Source: CAZYZQ01 sp964652075
GTDB taxonomy: Bacteria; Bacillota; Clostridia; Oscillospirales; Oscillospiraceae
Length of the DNA stretch: 35,995 nucleotides
Reading direction: 5' to 3'
Assembly (NCBI GenBank): GCA_964652075.1
Contig: CAZYZQ010000003.1
Location: forward strand, 1-35,995
Part shown: positions 23,068 to 31,363 of the stretch, one piece after another
Layout: every line of letters begins with the position of its first letter
Numbering within the stretch: position 1 is the stretch's first letter
Made by a program: the position numbers and the translations under genes
The notes under the pieces: generated by a model
Databases searched by the model: none
What the model saw: only the letters and a program-made list of their open reading frames with translations
Told to the model about the DNA's origin: nothing

Positions 23068-23125
23068 GTTCTCTCTCCCGCGAAGCAGTTTCCCCTATCA
23101 TAGCACGTTCAGTGGAAAATGGGAA

Positions 23126-23155
23126 GAAAAATCGCCGGGCACATGTCCGGCGATT
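23126..23155 (-). terminator. Terminator of acpS overlapping its stop
   Basis: AATCGCCGG (23130-23138) pairs with CCGGCGATT (23147-23155). On the minus strand TTTTTCTT follows (23131 down to 23124). The stem begins inside the stop codon at 23154-23156. Confidence 0.8.
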
Positions 23156-23528
23156 AGCCCACGGCAACGGCAAAGGCCAGCGCATAGTCGCGCTCCCAGC
23201 TCAGGCTGAGCTGTACCTCCGCAACGCCCCACTGCGCGGCAGCCTCCTGCGCACTGCCGGAAAGCGTCACAGCTGGCGCGCCCTGCGCGTCATTCAAAAT
23301 CTCAATCTCACGCCAGCGCAGGCGATTCGGGTCGGCGTGCAACGCCTTCATGACGGCCTCCTTGCCCGCAAAGTGGCTGGCATAGTGCGCCATTGGGTCG
23401 CTGCGCGCAGTGATCTGCGCCTGCTCGCGCGCGGTGAAGCAGGCGGAAAAGAAGGGATCGTCCAGAGAAAGCCCTGCAAGGCGGCTGCGGGCAAGCAGGT
23501 CGCAGCCGACGCCGATGATCTGCGGCAT
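23154..23528 (-). CDS. acpS: Holo-[acyl-carrier-protein] synthase
   Basis: A 124-aa 4'-phosphopantetheinyl transferase of the AcpS group. GVGCDLL (Asp10 binds Mg2+) and FAGKEAVMKAL (Glu57, Lys56) are the two signature blocks. It moves phosphopantetheine from CoA to the conserved Ser of acyl carrier proteins. The neighbour 60 nt upstream is an acyl carrier protein, an obvious partner, though a terminator lies between them. ATG 23528 has GAGGTG 9 nt upstream. Confidence 0.92.
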   Translation of the reverse strand: MPQIIGVGCDLLARSRLAGLSLDDPFFSACFTAREQAQITARSDPMAHYASHFAGKEAVMKALHADPNRLRWREIEILNDAQGAPAVTLSGSAQEAAAQWGVAEVQLSLSWERDYALAFAVAVG

Positions 23529-23543
23529 GGTTTGTCACCTCTG

Positions 23544-23579
23544 CAAAAAAATATCCGGGACGGGCGCCGCCCGTCCCGG
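23544..23579 (-). terminator. Terminator of the acyl carrier protein gene
   Basis: An 11-bp perfect stem, CCGGGACGGGC (23555-23565) with its complement at 23569-23579 and a 3-nt loop. ATATTTTTTT follows on the minus strand (23554 to 23545). It separates the ACP gene from acpS, so acpS depends on readthrough or an unseen promoter. Confidence 0.9.
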
Positions 23580-23588
23580 TTTTGGTAC

Positions 23589-23834
23589 TTAGCCCTCGAT
23601 CAGCGAAACCACATAGTCGGCAGCCTCGCCGAGCGTCGCCTTGCGGCGGAAGTCCATGAACGGGACCTCCACGTCGCACTCGTTCTCCAGCGTACCGGTC
23701 AGCTGGGAGTAGGTGACGGACTTCATGCCGAGGTCGGCAAACTTCGTATCAGCGTTCATGCTGGCGGCGTCAATGGCCAGAAGGCCCGCCAGGCGGTCGA
23801 TCATGCACTGCAGAATTTCTTCACGGTTTTCCAT
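23589..23834 (-). CDS. Acyl carrier protein, non-canonical
   Basis: An 81-aa four-helix carrier protein. The phosphopantetheine site is Ser39 in FADLGMKSVTYSQL, in place of the FabD-pathway DSL motif, so it is not the housekeeping AcpP. VEVPFMDFRRKATLGEAADYV is the normal helix III/IV region (shown only to place it). Such stand-alone ACPs serve specialised acyl or D-alanine transfer; no partner ligase is in this window. ATG 23834 has AAGGA 10 nt upstream, and a promoter with perfect TATAAT is at 23884-23912. Confidence 0.87.
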   Translation of the reverse strand: MENREEILQCMIDRLAGLLAIDAASMNADTKFADLGMKSVTYSQLTGTLENECDVEVPFMDFRRKATLGEAADYVVSLIEG

Positions 23835-23883
23835 GTTGCAACATCCTTTCCATCATTTCGGGTTGTTCCCGAGCTTTGACTTT

Positions 23884-23912
23884 ATTATACAGGAGGCAGC
23901 ACCGGGTTTCCA
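23884..23912 (-). promoter_or_regulatory. Promoter of the acyl carrier protein gene
   Basis: Minus-strand -10 TATAAT (23884-23889), 17-nt spacer, -35 TGGAAA (23907-23912; four of six). Confidence 0.6.
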
Positions 23913-23950
23913 CTGCACTTTTTCCGCAAGGAAGCGGAAATGGGCTTGTA

Positions 23951-25597
23951 TCAGAGCCGGTCGATGGCGGCCTGCACGCGGGCGCGCGCCACGTCCGGCC
24001 CAAGGATCTGCATCACAGTCCACAGATCCGGCGAGACCTCCGCGCCGGTCACCGCCACGCGCAGCACGCCCGCCACATGTGCGACGCTGCCGCGATAGGC
24101 GTCCGGATTCGCCTTGTATGCCTTCATGTCCGGTGTGAAGCCGAACGCCTGCCCAATCGCCTTCACCTTGTCGAACCACATCGTCGCGTCATCCGCCGGG
24201 TCGTAAGTCTCCAAAAAGCGGCGCAGGATCTCGCGCACCGTCTCGGAATCCATCGGATACGTCTCCGCCGGGCGGAACGTCTCGTCGAAGAAGAAGTGCA
24301 GCGAGTCCATAATCTGGCTGGCCAGCACGAAGTCCTTGCGGCGGCGCTTCGCGCCGATGCCCATACACAGGGTGAGGATTTTGTCGAGCTTTGCCTCGTC
24401 GGCAAAATAGAGCTGCGCAAGGTCGGGGCGGTATTCTTCGGCCCAGTCGCGCAAAAACGCCTTCATCTCGTCAAGGCTCAGCTTGGCAAGCTCATTTTTA
24501 CAGATGGAGTGCAGCTTGTCGAGGTCAAAGAGCGCGCCGGACTGGCTCATCTTGGACAGCCGGAACGGGAACTCCTCAATCGGGGCATCGGGATGCTTGT
24601 CATACCACTCCTCAAAGTTCGAGTTGAGGAGCGTCAGAAGATACACGCGCACGCACTTCGGATGATAGCCGTCGCGGCGGTAGAAGTCCAGCGACAGCTC
24701 CGGGTCCTTGCGCTTGGAGAGCTTGCGCTTGTTGCCGCCGTCCAGCTTCATGAGCTGCGCGGTGTGGGCATATTTCGGCATCCGGAAGCCCAGCACGTGG
24801 AACAGCTCCCAGTGGATCGGCACGGACGAGAGCCACTCCTCGCCGCGCACCACGAGCGTCGTGCGCATGAAGTGGTCGTCGATCGCGTGCGCAAAATGAT
24901 ACGTCGGAATGCCGTCGGATTTGAGGATAACGACATCCTGCACATTCTCCGGCATCGTGATCTCGCCCTTGATGCTGTCGTGGAACTTGATCGTCCCCTC
25001 CGGCGTCCCCTGCGAGCGCAGGCGGATGACGAACGGGTCGCCCACCGCCAGATGCGCCTGCACCTGTTCCAATGTCAGGTCACGGCAGCGCGCCCACTTG
25101 CCGTAGTAGCCGGGCGTGGCCTTCTCCGCCTCCTGCTGCTGCCGGATCGCGGTCAGCTCGTCCTCCGTGCAGAAGCACGGATAGGCCAGCCCGCGGCGGA
25201 TCAGATCCTTGACAAACGCCTGATAGATCCCGGCGCGCTGACGCTGGTAATACGGGCCGTAGCCGCCGGTCTCGCCGTCCAGTGTCGCGCCCTCGTCGAA
25301 GTTGATGTCAAAATAGCGCAGGGTCTTGATGACCGTCTCCACCGCGCCCTCGACGGTGCGCTTGAGATCGGTGTCCTCAATGCGCAGGAAGAACACGCCG
25401 CCGGACTGGTGGGCAATCCGTTCGTTCGTCAGCGCGCTGTAGAGGTTGCCGAGGTGGATGAAGCCCGTCGGGCTGGGGGCCAGACGTGTGACCTGCGCGC
25501 CCTCCGGCAGATTGCGGGGCGGGAACTGCGTTTCAAATTGCGCCAGATCGTCGCTGGCCTGCGGCAACAGAAGTTCTGCAAGCTTTTCGTAGTCCAT
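23951..25597 (-). CDS. gltX: Glutamyl-tRNA synthetase
   Basis: A 548-aa class Ib synthetase that charges tRNA-Glu. The HIGH-type motif is in APSPTGFIHLGNLYSAL (His48) and the KMSKS-type loop is KRKLSKRKD near residue 295. It has an N-terminal extension of about 35 residues before the Rossmann fold and is longer than the usual 480-490 aa, typical of one clostridial GluRS group. The anticodon-binding helical domain is C-terminal. ATG 25597 follows GGAAGG. No convincing terminator was found: a small hairpin near 23926-23940 lacks a T run. Confidence 0.95.
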   Translation of the reverse strand: MDYEKLAELLLPQASDDLAQFETQFPPRNLPEGAQVTRLAPSPTGFIHLGNLYSALTNERIAHQSGGVFFLRIEDTDLKRTVEGAVETVIKTLRYFDINFDEGATLDGETGGYGPYYQRQRAGIYQAFVKDLIRRGLAYPCFCTEDELTAIRQQQEAEKATPGYYGKWARCRDLTLEQVQAHLAVGDPFVIRLRSQGTPEGTIKFHDSIKGEITMPENVQDVVILKSDGIPTYHFAHAIDDHFMRTTLVVRGEEWLSSVPIHWELFHVLGFRMPKYAHTAQLMKLDGGNKRKLSKRKDPELSLDFYRRDGYHPKCVRVYLLTLLNSNFEEWYDKHPDAPIEEFPFRLSKMSQSGALFDLDKLHSICKNELAKLSLDEMKAFLRDWAEEYRPDLAQLYFADEAKLDKILTLCMGIGAKRRRKDFVLASQIMDSLHFFFDETFRPAETYPMDSETVREILRRFLETYDPADDATMWFDKVKAIGQAFGFTPDMKAYKANPDAYRGSVAHVAGVLRVAVTGAEVSPDLWTVMQILGPDVARARVQAAIDRL

Positions 25598-25676
25598 ACT
25601 GATTTCCTTCCCAATAACATGTTTCTGCGTATATCATACCACGGGATGGAAAAAAAAGAAAGTCCGCATTTACACC

Positions 25677-25705
25677 TTTTCACAGGGAGGGACATATGGT
25701 ATACT
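25677..25705 (+). promoter_or_regulatory. Promoter of the small secreted protein gene
   Basis: Extended -10 TGGTATACT (TATACT at 25700-25705) with a -35 TTTTCA (25677-25682) 17 nt upstream. Confidence 0.6.
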
Positions 25706-25725
25706 GGAAAAAAGGAGGGATTTTT

Positions 25726-26247
25726 ATGGCAATGCCGTCTTTTATCCAGAAGCTGCTCGCATTTTTGATGCTGATCGCGCAGCTACTCGGTCTGGCCGGC
25801 GGTGCTTCCACGTCAGAGCCGGCGACCATCGATATCCGCCCGACGTACACATCCGGGCGCGGTGACCTGATGCAGGGCGATTTCATCGTCCACCTGCCCG
25901 CGGACTGGGCAGACAAAGCCGTCTGGGATTTTTACGAAACAGACACGACCTACAGCGTCTCCTTCTACGAAAAAACGAGTCACGAGGCGGGCTTCGGCGG
26001 CCACCTGTTTACGCTCATGGTGCTGCCGGAGGGCTTTTCCTATGAGGAATACCCCTCCTATGACCTGCTCGGCACACTGACGCAGGATGGGCAGTATTTC
26101 AGCTATCTGCTTGCGCTCTATCCTACCGACGTGCAGTTCTCCAACGAAGCCGCCGCGCGCTATCAGTCCATGGAGCGCGAAATCACCTCCATTCTGGATG
26201 CGCTGACCTTCCCGGAGGAGATCACGTTCTCGAAAACACTGGCATAA
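25726..26247 (+). CDS. Hypothetical secreted protein (173 aa)
   Basis: A small protein with an N-terminal hydrophobic segment (SFIQKLLAFLMLIAQLLGLA) that is a signal peptide or anchor. There is no lipobox. The mature part is a likely beta-rich domain with many aromatic residues (DFIVHLPADWADKAVWDFYE; SYLLALYPTDVQF). It resembles generic extracytoplasmic proteins of unknown role in gut Clostridia. ATG 25726 has GGAGG 7 nt upstream, better than the earlier in-frame GTG/ATG region. It is monocistronic, ending 27 nt before the next promoter. Confidence 0.8.
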   Translation: MAMPSFIQKLLAFLMLIAQLLGLAGGASTSEPATIDIRPTYTSGRGDLMQGDFIVHLPADWADKAVWDFYETDTTYSVSFYEKTSHEAGFGGHLFTLMVLPEGFSYEEYPSYDLLGTLTQDGQYFSYLLALYPTDVQFSNEAAARYQSMEREITSILDALTFPEEITFSKTLA

Positions 26248-26274
26248 AACTGAGAATAATTTTCCACTTCTGAC

Positions 26275-26303
26275 TTGCGGTTGGCTTCATTTCATGCTAT
26301 CCT
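26275..26303 (+). promoter_or_regulatory. Promoter of the third MATE gene
   Basis: -35 TTGCGG (26275-26280), 17 nt, extended -10 TGCTATCCT (TATCCT at 26298-26303). Confidence 0.55.
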
Positions 26304-26337
26304 TATAGGAAGGAAGCTATGAAATGGAGGTTTCGCT

Positions 26338-27696
26338 ATGGAAACCGGACTGGATCTGACGCGGGGCAGCGCGATGCGCGCCATTCTCCGCTTCTGCATT
26401 CCGGTGATGATCGGGAATCTGTTTCAGGCGCTGTATCAGGTTGTGGACTCTCTGATTGTCGGCAACGTGCTGGGCGCGGGCGCGCTCGCGGCCGTCGGCG
26501 CAAGTCACAGTACAACGGCGTTTCTTTTGAATTTCGCTGTCAGCATGTCCACCGCCTACTCCGTTGTAATCAGCCAGAACTTCGGCGCAAAGCGAGAGGA
26601 CAAGGTGCGCGCCACGCTGGCCTCCGCCATCTACATCACGCTGGCGCTGTCTGTTCTGCTCTCTCTGGCGGGTATCTTCGGTGCGCGGCCGCTCCTGCGG
26701 CTGCTCAGCACTCCGGCCGACATACTGGACGGCGCCGTGCTCTACACGCGCATCTGCGTTGGCTTCGCCATCGGGCAGATCGCCTACAACGGCACGGCGG
26801 CGGTGCTGCGCGGCGTGGGCGACAGCCGGACGCCGCTGTATTTCCTGATCTGCGCATCGGTGCTGAATATTGTGTTGGATCTGCTTTTTGTCGCCGTGTT
26901 CGGCTGGGGCGTGGCAGGCGTCGCGATTGCAACGGTGATCTCGCAGCTGCTCTCCTGCGTGGCGTGCATGGTCTACATGGTCAAAAAATATCCGATCTTT
27001 CGGATTGCGCGCGCCGATCTGCTGCCGGACTGGCACAACCTCTTCATCACGGCACGGATGGGACTGGTCATCAGTGTACAGGGCATCTTTACAAACGCAG
27101 GCGAGATGGTCGTCTCCGCCGTCCTGAACGGCTACGGCACGGCGGCGGTCGCGGCCTCAGCGGCGGTGCTGCGCATCCAGCAATTTGCGACGCTGATCTT
27201 CTCGTCCATCGCAAATTCCTATTCCGTCTTCGTGGGGCAGAATCTGGGCGCACGCCTGTTCGACCGCGTGAAAAAGACGACGCGGCAGGTTGTGGTGCTG
27301 GTGCTGGCGTTGAGCGCCGTCTCCGCCGCGCTGATCCTGCTCTTTGGCGACCACCTGATCGCCCTCTTTGTCCGCGACACTGATGCGAGCCTTGCCGACG
27401 TGCTCTCGTACGGCCAGTTCTACCAGCGCGTAACCGCCTGCTTCTATCCAGCGCTGGCGCTGATCTGGGTCTACAACGGCACGCTGCGCGGCGCGGGTGA
27501 TACGCTTGTCCCCCTGATTTCCGGCTGGGCGGAGCTGCTGCTCAAGTGCGGCGGCACGCTGGCCTTCTCCGCGCTCTGGGGCTATACCGGTATGTGCTTC
27601 GGCAACCCCATCGGCTGGGCAGTCGGCGCGGTGCCGTCCATCGTCTGGTACTGCACCGGCCGCTGGAAGCGCCATGTCGACGCCATCACAACCTGA
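26338..27696 (+). CDS. MATE family efflux transporter
   Basis: A 452-aa, 12-helix MATE protein: MRAILRFCIPVMIGNLFQAL and YQVVDSLIVGNVLGAGALAA at the N-terminus. It is more similar in layout to the one at 17916 than to that at 4280. It is predicted to act as a Na+/H+-driven exporter. ATG 26338 has GGAGG 7 nt upstream. Its last codons and terminator form the left copy of a 58-bp direct repeat that recurs at 34608, so the 6.9 kb to its right may be inserted here. Confidence 0.95.
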   Translation: METGLDLTRGSAMRAILRFCIPVMIGNLFQALYQVVDSLIVGNVLGAGALAAVGASHSTTAFLLNFAVSMSTAYSVVISQNFGAKREDKVRATLASAIYITLALSVLLSLAGIFGARPLLRLLSTPADILDGAVLYTRICVGFAIGQIAYNGTAAVLRGVGDSRTPLYFLICASVLNIVLDLLFVAVFGWGVAGVAIATVISQLLSCVACMVYMVKKYPIFRIARADLLPDWHNLFITARMGLVISVQGIFTNAGEMVVSAVLNGYGTAAVAASAAVLRIQQFATLIFSSIANSYSVFVGQNLGARLFDRVKKTTRQVVVLVLALSAVSAALILLFGDHLIALFVRDTDASLADVLSYGQFYQRVTACFYPALALIWVYNGTLRGAGDTLVPLISGWAELLLKCGGTLAFSALWGYTGMCFGNPIGWAVGAVPSIVWYCTGRWKRHVDAITT

Positions 27697-27741
27697 AAAA
27701 AACAGTTACACCGGCACAGGAACAATCCTGTGCCGGTGTTT
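27684..27741 (+). repeat. Left 58-bp direct repeat (MATE 3' end plus terminator)
   Basis: It starts CATCACAACCTGA, the last codons and stop of the MATE gene, and includes the whole terminator stem. It matches 34608-34665 without gaps at 56 of 58 positions (differences at 27697 A/C and 27704 A/G). The spacing between the copies is 6.92 kb. Confidence 0.9.
27708..27741 (+). terminator. Terminator of the third MATE gene
   Basis: A 14-bp perfect stem, ACACCGGCACAGGA (27708-27721) with its complement at 27726-27739, an ACAA loop and TTTCTGTCTT. Confidence 0.9.
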
Positions 27742-27960
27742 CTGTCTTCCTTTGCACCGTCGAATGCAGCTTTGAAGACGCTGTCGGGCTGTCCGGGCCC
27801 ATGCGCTTTCGCCGCCAATGGCTCTGCCGCTTTTCTCCCCGCCGCGCATCGCCCCCGCAGGATCGAAATAAATGTCCATTCATTCCCGGGAGACGGAAAG
27901 ATAGTTCTTGCTTCATCCGCCTGTTTCCTACAATAATATAGACAGAATTCCACGGAATGG

Positions 27961-28857
27961 ATGGCGGGAATTATGCAATATATTCAAGTTTCACAGGAAT
28001 TGCGGCTCTCTCGGATTGTACAGGGCTTCTGGCGGCTGACAGACTGGAACATGCCCAACAGCGCACTGATCGGCATGATAAATGGCTGTTTGTGCCGCGG
28101 CGTCGATACCTTCGACGTGGCTGATATCTACGGGCTCGGCGCCTGCGAGTCCCTTTTGGGGCAGGCCCTGCGGGCATTCCGGCGGGATCAGTACAAAATT
28201 GTTTCCAAAACCGGCATCTGTGCCCGGGCGCCCGAGCAGGGCGGCAACTATTATGACACCAGCTACGCCTACATCCTCGCCGCCTGCAAAGAGAGCATCC
28301 GGAAGCTGGGCTGCGAATACATCGACCTGTACCTGATCCATCGGGAGGATCCGCTGATCTGCCATGCGGAGGTTGCGGAGGCTCTGCAGGAGTTGAAGCG
28401 TCAGGGTCTGATTCGCGAAGCGGGCGTCTCGAACTTCGACCCGTTCAAATTCTCTGCGCTGCAAAAGGCCATAGGCGGTACGCTCCGCACCAATCAGATT
28501 GAATGGAACCCCTTCTGCTTTGAGCACTTCAACTCCGGCATGATGGATCTTTTGCAAATGGAGCATGTGCATCCTATGATCTGGTCGCCGCTGGCCGGCG
28601 GCGCGCTCTTTACCTGCACAAGCCCGATGCACGAACGAACACGGGCTGTCTACGCGGAGATTGCGGCGGATTACGGCATTCAGGTCAGCACGCTGGTCTA
28701 TGCCTGGATCCTGAAGCACCCGGCCGGCGCGCTCCCCATCGTCGGAAGCCGCCAGCCGGAGCGTCTGGACGCGGCTATTGCGGCGCTGGATGTGGAGATC
28801 AGCCGGGGCGACTGGTTCCGGCTCTACGCCGCCAGCGGGCAACAGCAAATTCGATAA
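27961..28857 (+). CDS. Aldo/keto reductase, YdhF-like
   Basis: A protein of about 298 aa with the (beta/alpha)8 AKR fold. LSRIVQGFWRLTDWNMP matches the start of YdhF-type oxidoreductases. The catalytic tetrad is visible as Asp and Tyr in GVDTFDVADIYG, Lys in IVSKTGI and His in LYLIHREDP. It reduces an aldehyde or ketone with NAD(P)H; the substrate is unknown. ATG 27961 lacks a strong site; ATG 27973 (MQYIQVSQEL) is a realistic alternative. It is the first gene of an apparent operon of five (gaps of 19, 15, 15 and 24 nt) ending at 33580. The 219 bp upstream of it contain no gene and only a weak promoter-like TTGCTT. Confidence 0.9.
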   Translation: MAGIMQYIQVSQELRLSRIVQGFWRLTDWNMPNSALIGMINGCLCRGVDTFDVADIYGLGACESLLGQALRAFRRDQYKIVSKTGICARAPEQGGNYYDTSYAYILAACKESIRKLGCEYIDLYLIHREDPLICHAEVAEALQELKRQGLIREAGVSNFDPFKFSALQKAIGGTLRTNQIEWNPFCFEHFNSGMMDLLQMEHVHPMIWSPLAGGALFTCTSPMHERTRAVYAEIAADYGIQVSTLVYAWILKHPAGALPIVGSRQPERLDAAIAALDVEISRGDWFRLYAASGQQQIR

Positions 28858-28876
28858 CGGGAAGGGGCATAGGCCT

Positions 28877-30133
28877 ATGCGTTTTGACAACGTTATGGGA
28901 AAACCCATGGTAGATCGCTATGAGCAGGTTCTGTTCTACAGCAAAGCGGAATATGCACGGCGCCGCGACGCCGTACTCCAGTGTATGCGCAGGCAGGCGG
29001 TGCCGCTGCTTTTGATTGCCGACCCCTGCGAGGAGGGCTTCGCCGCGTGGCTTGCCAACGACGTCGCCTGTCAGTTTTTACTGCTGCGCGATACCGGCGA
29101 AATCACGCTGGTATACGGCCACTCATACGGCGTCAGGCAGGATTATACACCCCACCCGGAGCGGCATGCGGCGCAGAAGCCGCTGGAATCGCTGGTTCCC
29201 GGTGTGCGGTTCCAATCCGGTCTGGATATTGCCGAAATCCGGGACGCCCTCGGCGCGGAGAAACGGCTCGGCGTCATCAATCGCCAGTATCTGCCCGCCG
29301 GATTCGTACACACGCTGGAAGCGGAGGTTCCCGGTCTGGAATACTGCGACCTGCGTGTTCCCGTCTCCATGATCCGCGCCGTGCGCAGCCCGGAGGAGCA
29401 GCAGGCTCTGTCCTGTACAGCAGCCGCTGAGACGGCGCTTTACAACGCGGCCAAGGCGCTGATCCGGCCGGGGCGCTATCCGCGGGACATCATCCACGAA
29501 CTGTCCGCGATCGCGCACGATATGGGCTGCGGCAGGGACGACATTGCAATCTTCTTCCTGATGAGCGGATTGGAAAACGACGGGAGCGCATATCCGAGGC
29601 CGCTGCCGATGAACAACGGGCTGCTCCCGCCGCTGGGCCGGATTGAGAAGGGCTGGAAATTACAGCTGATGCTGGAAATCAGCCATTTTGGAAACATGAT
29701 TATCGACACGGGCCGCCCGTTCTATATCGGCACGCCGCATCCGATGGCGCAGGAGGTCTGGGAAAAGCTGATTCGCACGCAGGATTATGCGGCCGGCATC
29801 CTGCGGCCGGGAATAACCGCGGTGGAATTTGAGGCCAAAACCGCCGCATACGCCCGGGATACGGAGGGAATCTCCCTACAGACCTGGAATATTCTGCACG
29901 GCATGGGAAACACCCGGACAGAAGCCCCGGATTTCCGCGATCCGACCACCAATTCCCTGCCGCTGCTGGATGGCATGTATCTGCTGTGTGAACCGATCGC
30001 GGCGCTGCCGTCGCCGCCGGGCGTGCAGCTTCAGGGGCCCCCGCTGGTTATGATGCTGCCGAACACCTTTCTGGTCACACCGGAGGGCGGCAGGCGCGTC
30101 ACGACGATTCCCAACGAAATCGTCGTAATATGA
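28877..30133 (+). CDS. M24 (creatinase/prolidase) family protein, altered metal site
   Basis: A 418-aa protein with an N-terminal creatinase-type domain and a C-terminal pita-bread fold. The metal-ligand region reads LEISHFGNMIIDTGRPF: the first Asp is replaced by Glu267 and lies one residue too close to Asp277. The His block LHGMGNTRTEAP and the Glu block LLCEPIAALP remain, and the last Glu region is VTPEGG. It may be an active but unusual member (the fold also hosts creatinase and the DMSP lyase DddP) or a poor peptidase. ATG 28877 follows AAGGGG. It sits directly before a second, more degraded M24 protein, suggesting a heterodimer. Confidence 0.85.
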   Translation: MRFDNVMGKPMVDRYEQVLFYSKAEYARRRDAVLQCMRRQAVPLLLIADPCEEGFAAWLANDVACQFLLLRDTGEITLVYGHSYGVRQDYTPHPERHAAQKPLESLVPGVRFQSGLDIAEIRDALGAEKRLGVINRQYLPAGFVHTLEAEVPGLEYCDLRVPVSMIRAVRSPEEQQALSCTAAAETALYNAAKALIRPGRYPRDIIHELSAIAHDMGCGRDDIAIFFLMSGLENDGSAYPRPLPMNNGLLPPLGRIEKGWKLQLMLEISHFGNMIIDTGRPFYIGTPHPMAQEVWEKLIRTQDYAAGILRPGITAVEFEAKTAAYARDTEGISLQTWNILHGMGNTRTEAPDFRDPTTNSLPLLDGMYLLCEPIAALPSPPGVQLQGPPLVMMLPNTFLVTPEGGRRVTTIPNEIVVI

Positions 30134-30148
30134 GGAGGTGTCGAGCAG

Positions 30149-31348
30149 ATGCAGGCCATCAAATATGACCGCGTGCAAAACATGTGGCAGACGATCAGCG
30201 AAGAGGAGGTCGTGCGCCGCCACAGCGCCCTGAAGCAGGTTTTGCGGGAGCTGCGCCTCCCGGTGGCGCTGGTGCCCAGCCGGGACGGCATGATGCGCAG
30301 CTGGCTGACCGCGCAGCGCAGTCTCGGCGTCGCAATCGGCGGCGACGTGCTGATTGCCGACGGGGAGAGCTATATCATGCCGGCAGCCGATTCTTTCCGC
30401 TTCGCAGATGACGCTCCCTGTTCCCCCGGGGATTATCCCGGCCTGCTCCGGCCCGCCGCATTCACCGGCGCGCCGATCCGGGAGGCCATTGTGCGCAGCG
30501 GTATTCGGCAGATCGGCATATACCGTCCGGCGGAGCTGGACATTTCGCTGCATACGTTTCTGACTCAGCGCTTTCCGGACTGCACGCTGGTGGATGTAAC
30601 GGAACCATTTGAACAGATCCGCATGTGCCACAGCGCGGAGGAGCTGCGGCTGGCCGCCGGCACGGTCAGTATGCTTGAGCGCGTCTTTGCCGCCATCCCC
30701 GCCCTGCTGCACGGGGGCATGTACGAAACCGAATGCGTGAACCGGATTCGCACGCTGCTGTATGAAAACGGCTGCGGAGATATGACGCGCTGGCGCGCGG
30801 CATGGGTGGATCTGGCAGCAGGCCCTGCGGGAAGTACGGAGCCGCAGGCACCGCAGCGCTATCCAGGCAGGCCGCTGCAATGCGGCGACCGGATTGATAT
30901 CACCGTACATGCCATCAGCGACAGCTGGGTGTACGGCTCCCTCTCCCGCAGCTTTATTGTAGGTAACTGTATTCCGGCGCAGACGCAGCATTGCTGGGAC
31001 GTGGCTGTAGACGCCGGTACATATGCTGCCGGTCTGCTTCGTCCAGGCACCACGCTCCGCGCCGTTGCGGAGCAGGTCAATGCGCGTCTTGCCGCCAACG
31101 GCAGCGCGCCGGACAACACAAACTTCCTGCACAGCATATTCTACGCGATTCAGGAGCCGCCTTGCCTCTATGACCCCTCAGAGGATCTTCCGCTTCGCAG
31201 CGGCATGCTGCTCGCCGTCGCCCCCGCGGCCACGCTGGACGGCTGTACGCCGATGCGATGCGGCGATCTCTATGTGATCCGGGACGGCGGCGCAGAACCT
31301 CTGGGTGTGATGGAAAAAACGGTGGGTATGATTCCGGCCGGGATATGA
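30149..31348 (+). CDS. M24-fold protein lacking most metal ligands
   Basis: A 399-aa paralogue-like partner of the gene before it. The pita-bread fold is recognisable (GDRIDITVHAISDSWVYGSL then SRSF; LLRPGTTLRAVAEQVN; LYVIRDGGAEPLG), but the second Asp is lost (YGSLSRSF), the His block is FLHSIFYAIQEP and the Glu block reads LLAVAPAATL with Ala for Glu. It is probably not a metallopeptidase itself; a scaffold or regulatory subunit is one idea. GAGGAGG overlaps the previous stop and lies 9 nt before ATG 30149, so the two genes are tightly coupled. Confidence 0.82.
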   Translation: MQAIKYDRVQNMWQTISEEEVVRRHSALKQVLRELRLPVALVPSRDGMMRSWLTAQRSLGVAIGGDVLIADGESYIMPAADSFRFADDAPCSPGDYPGLLRPAAFTGAPIREAIVRSGIRQIGIYRPAELDISLHTFLTQRFPDCTLVDVTEPFEQIRMCHSAEELRLAAGTVSMLERVFAAIPALLHGGMYETECVNRIRTLLYENGCGDMTRWRAAWVDLAAGPAGSTEPQAPQRYPGRPLQCGDRIDITVHAISDSWVYGSLSRSFIVGNCIPAQTQHCWDVAVDAGTYAAGLLRPGTTLRAVAEQVNARLAANGSAPDNTNFLHSIFYAIQEPPCLYDPSEDLPLRSGMLLAVAPAATLDGCTPMRCGDLYVIRDGGAEPLGVMEKTVGMIPAGI

Positions 31349-31363
31349 GAAAGGAGAGGGAAT

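Noticed and set aside
23926..23940. Hairpin TTTCCGC/GCGGAAA after gltX as a terminator
   Set aside because: The stem is only about 7 bp and there is no T run on the gltX strand.
27742..27960. Small frames between the third MATE gene and the aldo/keto reductase
   Set aside because: They have no ribosome sites or recognisable sequence, and the minus-strand ones read through the MATE terminator and end identically at both direct repeats because of the repeat itself.
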